Shown here one piece after another: positions 62,419 through 64,000 of a DNA stretch of 64,000 bases (position 1 is its first letter; the number at the start of each line of letters is the position of its first letter). The notes beneath the pieces are model-generated. The model was given only the letters and a program-made list of their open reading frames with translations, made no database searches and had not been told where the DNA came from. This DNA is from Comamonadaceae bacterium. Lineage in GTDB: Bacteria; Pseudomonadota; Gammaproteobacteria; Burkholderiales; Burkholderiaceae_C. The position numbers were made by a program, and so were the translations under genes. The stretch is from assembly GCA_947455465.1 (NCBI GenBank), contig CANGNS010000008.1, positions 62,001-126,000 of the forward strand, read 5' to 3'.

Positions 62419-63078
62419 CTAAGGCAGCGCCACGGCAGTTTTGGCCGGGCGCACCGGCTGCAGCAGCACCAGCACCGCGCCGGCGCCGCCTTTGTGCGGC
62501 GGGGCTTGCACAAAAGCGATCACCTCGGCTTTTTGCACCAGCCAGCGCTGCACTTTGTCCTTGAGTACCGGCGCTTTGCCCGGCGAGCCCAGGCCTTTGC
62601 CGTGCACCACGCGCACACAGCGCAAGCCTTGCTTGTGGGCGTCGCGGATAAAGCGCGACAGCGTCTCGCGCGCCTCGTCGCTGCGCTGGCCATGCAAATC
62701 AATTTGGCGCTGGATGCTCCATTTACCTTGGCGCAGCTTTTGCACCACGTCTACGCCCACGCCGGGGCGGCGAAAGCTCAGCTGCGCGTCGGTATCGAGC
62801 AAACTGGTGATGTCCATCTCGTCGCTCAGCGATTCGGCCAGCGCGGCCTGCGCATCTAGCTCGTGCTGCAGCACGGCAGCGGCGGGGGCCAGTTGCTTTA
62901 AATCCACCCGCGCGGCCGCAGGCAGGGGCTGCACTTTGCCTACCGCGTTGGCAAACATATTGCGCTGCGCCTCCAGGCGCCGGGCCGCCCGCAGCGCGGC
63001 CAGTTGCTCGGCCTTTTTGCGCTCGGCCTGGGCTGCCAAGTCGGCCTTGATTTGCAGGAGCGCTTCGAGCCCGGCCAT
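62419..63078 (-). CDS. Smr-domain protein
   Basis: A 219-residue protein. The N-terminal half is a Lys/Ala-rich helical region (LLQIKADLAAQAERKKAEQL). The C-terminal Smr domain has QIDLHGQRSDEARETLSRFI and CVRVVHGKGLGSPGKAPVLK, the DLHG and HGKG motifs of Smr nucleases that act on RNA or branched DNA. Its ATG at 63078 overlaps the radC stop by one base (TGATG), so they are co-transcribed. Confidence 0.9.
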   Translation of the reverse strand: MAGLEALLQIKADLAAQAERKKAEQLAALRAARRLEAQRNMFANAVGKVQPLPAAARVDLKQLAPAAAVLQHELDAQAALAESLSDEMDITSLLDTDAQLSFRRPGVGVDVVQKLRQGKWSIQRQIDLHGQRSDEARETLSRFIRDAHKQGLRCVRVVHGKGLGSPGKAPVLKDKVQRWLVQKAEVIAFVQAPPHKGGAGAVLVLLQPVRPAKTAVALP

Positions 63079-63782
63079 CACACCAAGCCCTGTTCGGCCA
63101 TGGACAAGGCCTGCCCCTGCGCCACGATGATGTGGTCCAGCACCCGCACATCCACCAGCGCCAGCGCTGATTTCAGGGTCTGGGTCAGCACCTCGTCGGC
63201 CCGCGAGGGCTGCACCGCGCCGCTGGGGTGGTTGTGCGCCAGCACCACGGCGCTGGCCTGGTGGTGCAAGGCGCGTTTGACCACCTCGCGCGGGTAGACG
63301 CTGGCCTGGCTCAGGCTGCCCTGAAACATCTCGTCCATGGCAATCATGCGGTGTTGCACGTCCAGGAACAGGACGGCAAACACCTCGTGCGCCAGGGCAC
63401 CCAAGCGCAGCTGTACATAGTGGCGCACGGCCTGGGGCGAATCGAGCACGGTACGCTCGCGCAGGCGCTGGGCCATGGCCCGGCGCGCCAACTCCAGCAC
63501 GGCGATGATTTCGGCCCGCTTGGCCGGGCCCAGGCCCTTGACGCGGGCCAAATCCTGGGGGCTGGCATGCAGCAGGCCGGCGATTCCGTCAAAGCCGGTC
63601 GCGCCGGCAGCGCTCTTGCCGGGAATTTCTAGCAACTCCTGCGCCATTTGGAGCACGCTTTTGCCCTGGATGCCGGTGCGCAGCAAGATGGCCAGCAGTT
63701 CGGCGTCTGACAGGCTGGCCGCGCCCCGCTGGAGCAGCTTTTCGCGCGGCTGTGCCTCAAGTGGCAGGTGTTTGATCGGCAT
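63078..63782 (-). CDS. radC: RadC (JAB/MPN-domain protein)
   Basis: A 234-residue protein. The N-terminal helix-hairpin-helix region has [20 protein letters not shown]. The C-terminal JAMM metalloprotease-like motif is [20 protein letters not shown] (HxHPSG-x-D). RadC is widespread; its proposed repair role is not firmly shown. It lies divergent from the FKBP gene. Confidence 0.93.
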   Translation of the reverse strand: MPIKHLPLEAQPREKLLQRGAASLSDAELLAILLRTGIQGKSVLQMAQELLEIPGKSAAGATGFDGIAGLLHASPQDLARVKGLGPAKRAEIIAVLELARRAMAQRLRERTVLDSPQAVRHYVQLRLGALAHEVFAVLFLDVQHRMIAMDEMFQGSLSQASVYPREVVKRALHHQASAVVLAHNHPSGAVQPSRADEVLTQTLKSALALVDVRVLDHIIVAQGQALSMAEQGLV

Positions 63783-63878
63783 GGCAAGGCGGCGTGGGGG
63801 GTAAAACAGGGCTCAGAGCGGGGCGGTGGCGCCCGGGGGGAAGCTTCCTACAATAGCAGCCAGTTTATCTAGACTTGT

Positions 63879-64000
63879 ATGACCTCAGACACTCCCCGCA
63901 TTCAGGCGCATTCCTTTTTAACGCTGCATTACCGGCTGGCCGGGCCGGCCGGGGATGTGATCAACACCTTTGGCGGCAAGCCCGCCACCCTGAGCCTGGG
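63879..64000 (+). CDS. FKBP-type peptidyl-prolyl isomerase (SlyD/FkpB-like), N-terminal part
   Basis: This partial gene is cut by the window end and is not in the ORF track. The visible 40 codons read MTSDTPRIQAHSFLTLHYRL then AGPAGDVINTFGGKPATLSL, the start of a small FKBP/SlyD-type isomerase with the typical FLTLHYRL strand and INTFGGKPATLSLG loop. Divergent placement next to radC is common in Burkholderiales, usually with ispH behind it. The call rests on a short segment. Confidence 0.75.
   Translation, partial: MTSDTPRIQAHSFLTLHYRLAGPAGDVINTFGGKPATLSL

Noticed and set aside
1-64000. Prophage, insertion sequence, integrase or genomic island borders
   Set aside because: No transposase, integrase or phage structural motif and no att-like duplication of the tRNA-Val 3' end was seen near 17840-17914.

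Overview
The window looks like the chromosome of a betaproteobacterium of the order Burkholderiales, most likely family Comamonadaceae. This is inferred from the high GC content, the gene content (intracellular PHB depolymerase, orphan RnfB, many Bug/TTT-type solute-binding proteins, iscRSUA-hscBA-fdx followed by dnaQ and tRNA-Val, radC next to a SlyD/FkpB-type isomerase) and the protein style. No rRNA, IS element, prophage, CRISPR array or replication origin is visible. Coding density is very high and no gene-free stretch exceeds 300 bases.

Layout. 1-6080 (+): propionyl-CoA/methylmalonyl-CoA pathway. It holds the 3' end of methylmalonyl-CoA mutase, a RHH/PIN toxin-antitoxin pair embedded in the operon, the MeaB GTPase, propionyl-CoA carboxylase beta and alpha, and an epimerase-like VOC protein. 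6085-9443 (-): an orphan RnfB-type ferredoxin, an intracellular PHB depolymerase with a Lys/Ala tail, and an aromatic/aspartate aminotransferase. 9622-17914 (+): uvrB, the complete Isc iron-sulfur operon under an IscR type-1-like site, dnaQ and tRNA-Val(CAC), closed by a strong terminator. 17963-25898 (-): a molybdopterin oxidoreductase, Bug receptor, unusual SDR, TcuB, TcuA, second Bug receptor and a DUF1330 protein, apparently an organic-acid oxidation cluster. 26007-27050 (-): a voltage-gated K+ channel.

27200-34499 is the most distinctive accessory block. It has a non-pyrrolysine MttB-family methyltransferase plus a FAD/GcvT demethylating dehydrogenase on the minus strand. Facing them is a second FAD/GcvT dehydrogenase followed by an XRE-cupin regulator on the plus strand. 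The divergent AT-rich promoter region carries direct repeats. I infer an N-methyl compound (betaine/dimethylglycine-like) demethylation locus feeding one-carbon units to tetrahydrofolate.

34526-47317: a small CxxC protein, acetoacetyl-CoA synthetase, an HSL-type hydrolase, a DMT exporter, an orphan family-5 solute-binding protein, an Asp/Glu/hydantoin racemase joined to a complete Liv-type ABC transporter (livKHMGF) with an attenuator-like terminator between livK and livH, a GntR/FCD regulator, and a small unknown protein. 47354-54123 (-): a secreted unknown protein, an S9 peptidase paired with a secreted thioredoxin-domain protein, a 2OG-oxygenase-like protein, a small exported Ala/Pro-rich protein and a METTL27-like methyltransferase. 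54195-62406 (+): seven tightly packed genes, Bug receptor, MmgE/PrpD, 2-hydroxyacid dehydrogenase, FtsX-like permease, and a tungstate transporter in the order tupB-tupC-tupA. 62419-63782 (-): Smr and RadC. The window ends inside a FKBP-type isomerase gene.

Functional assignments come from motif recognition in the translated ORFs. No alignments or searches were run.
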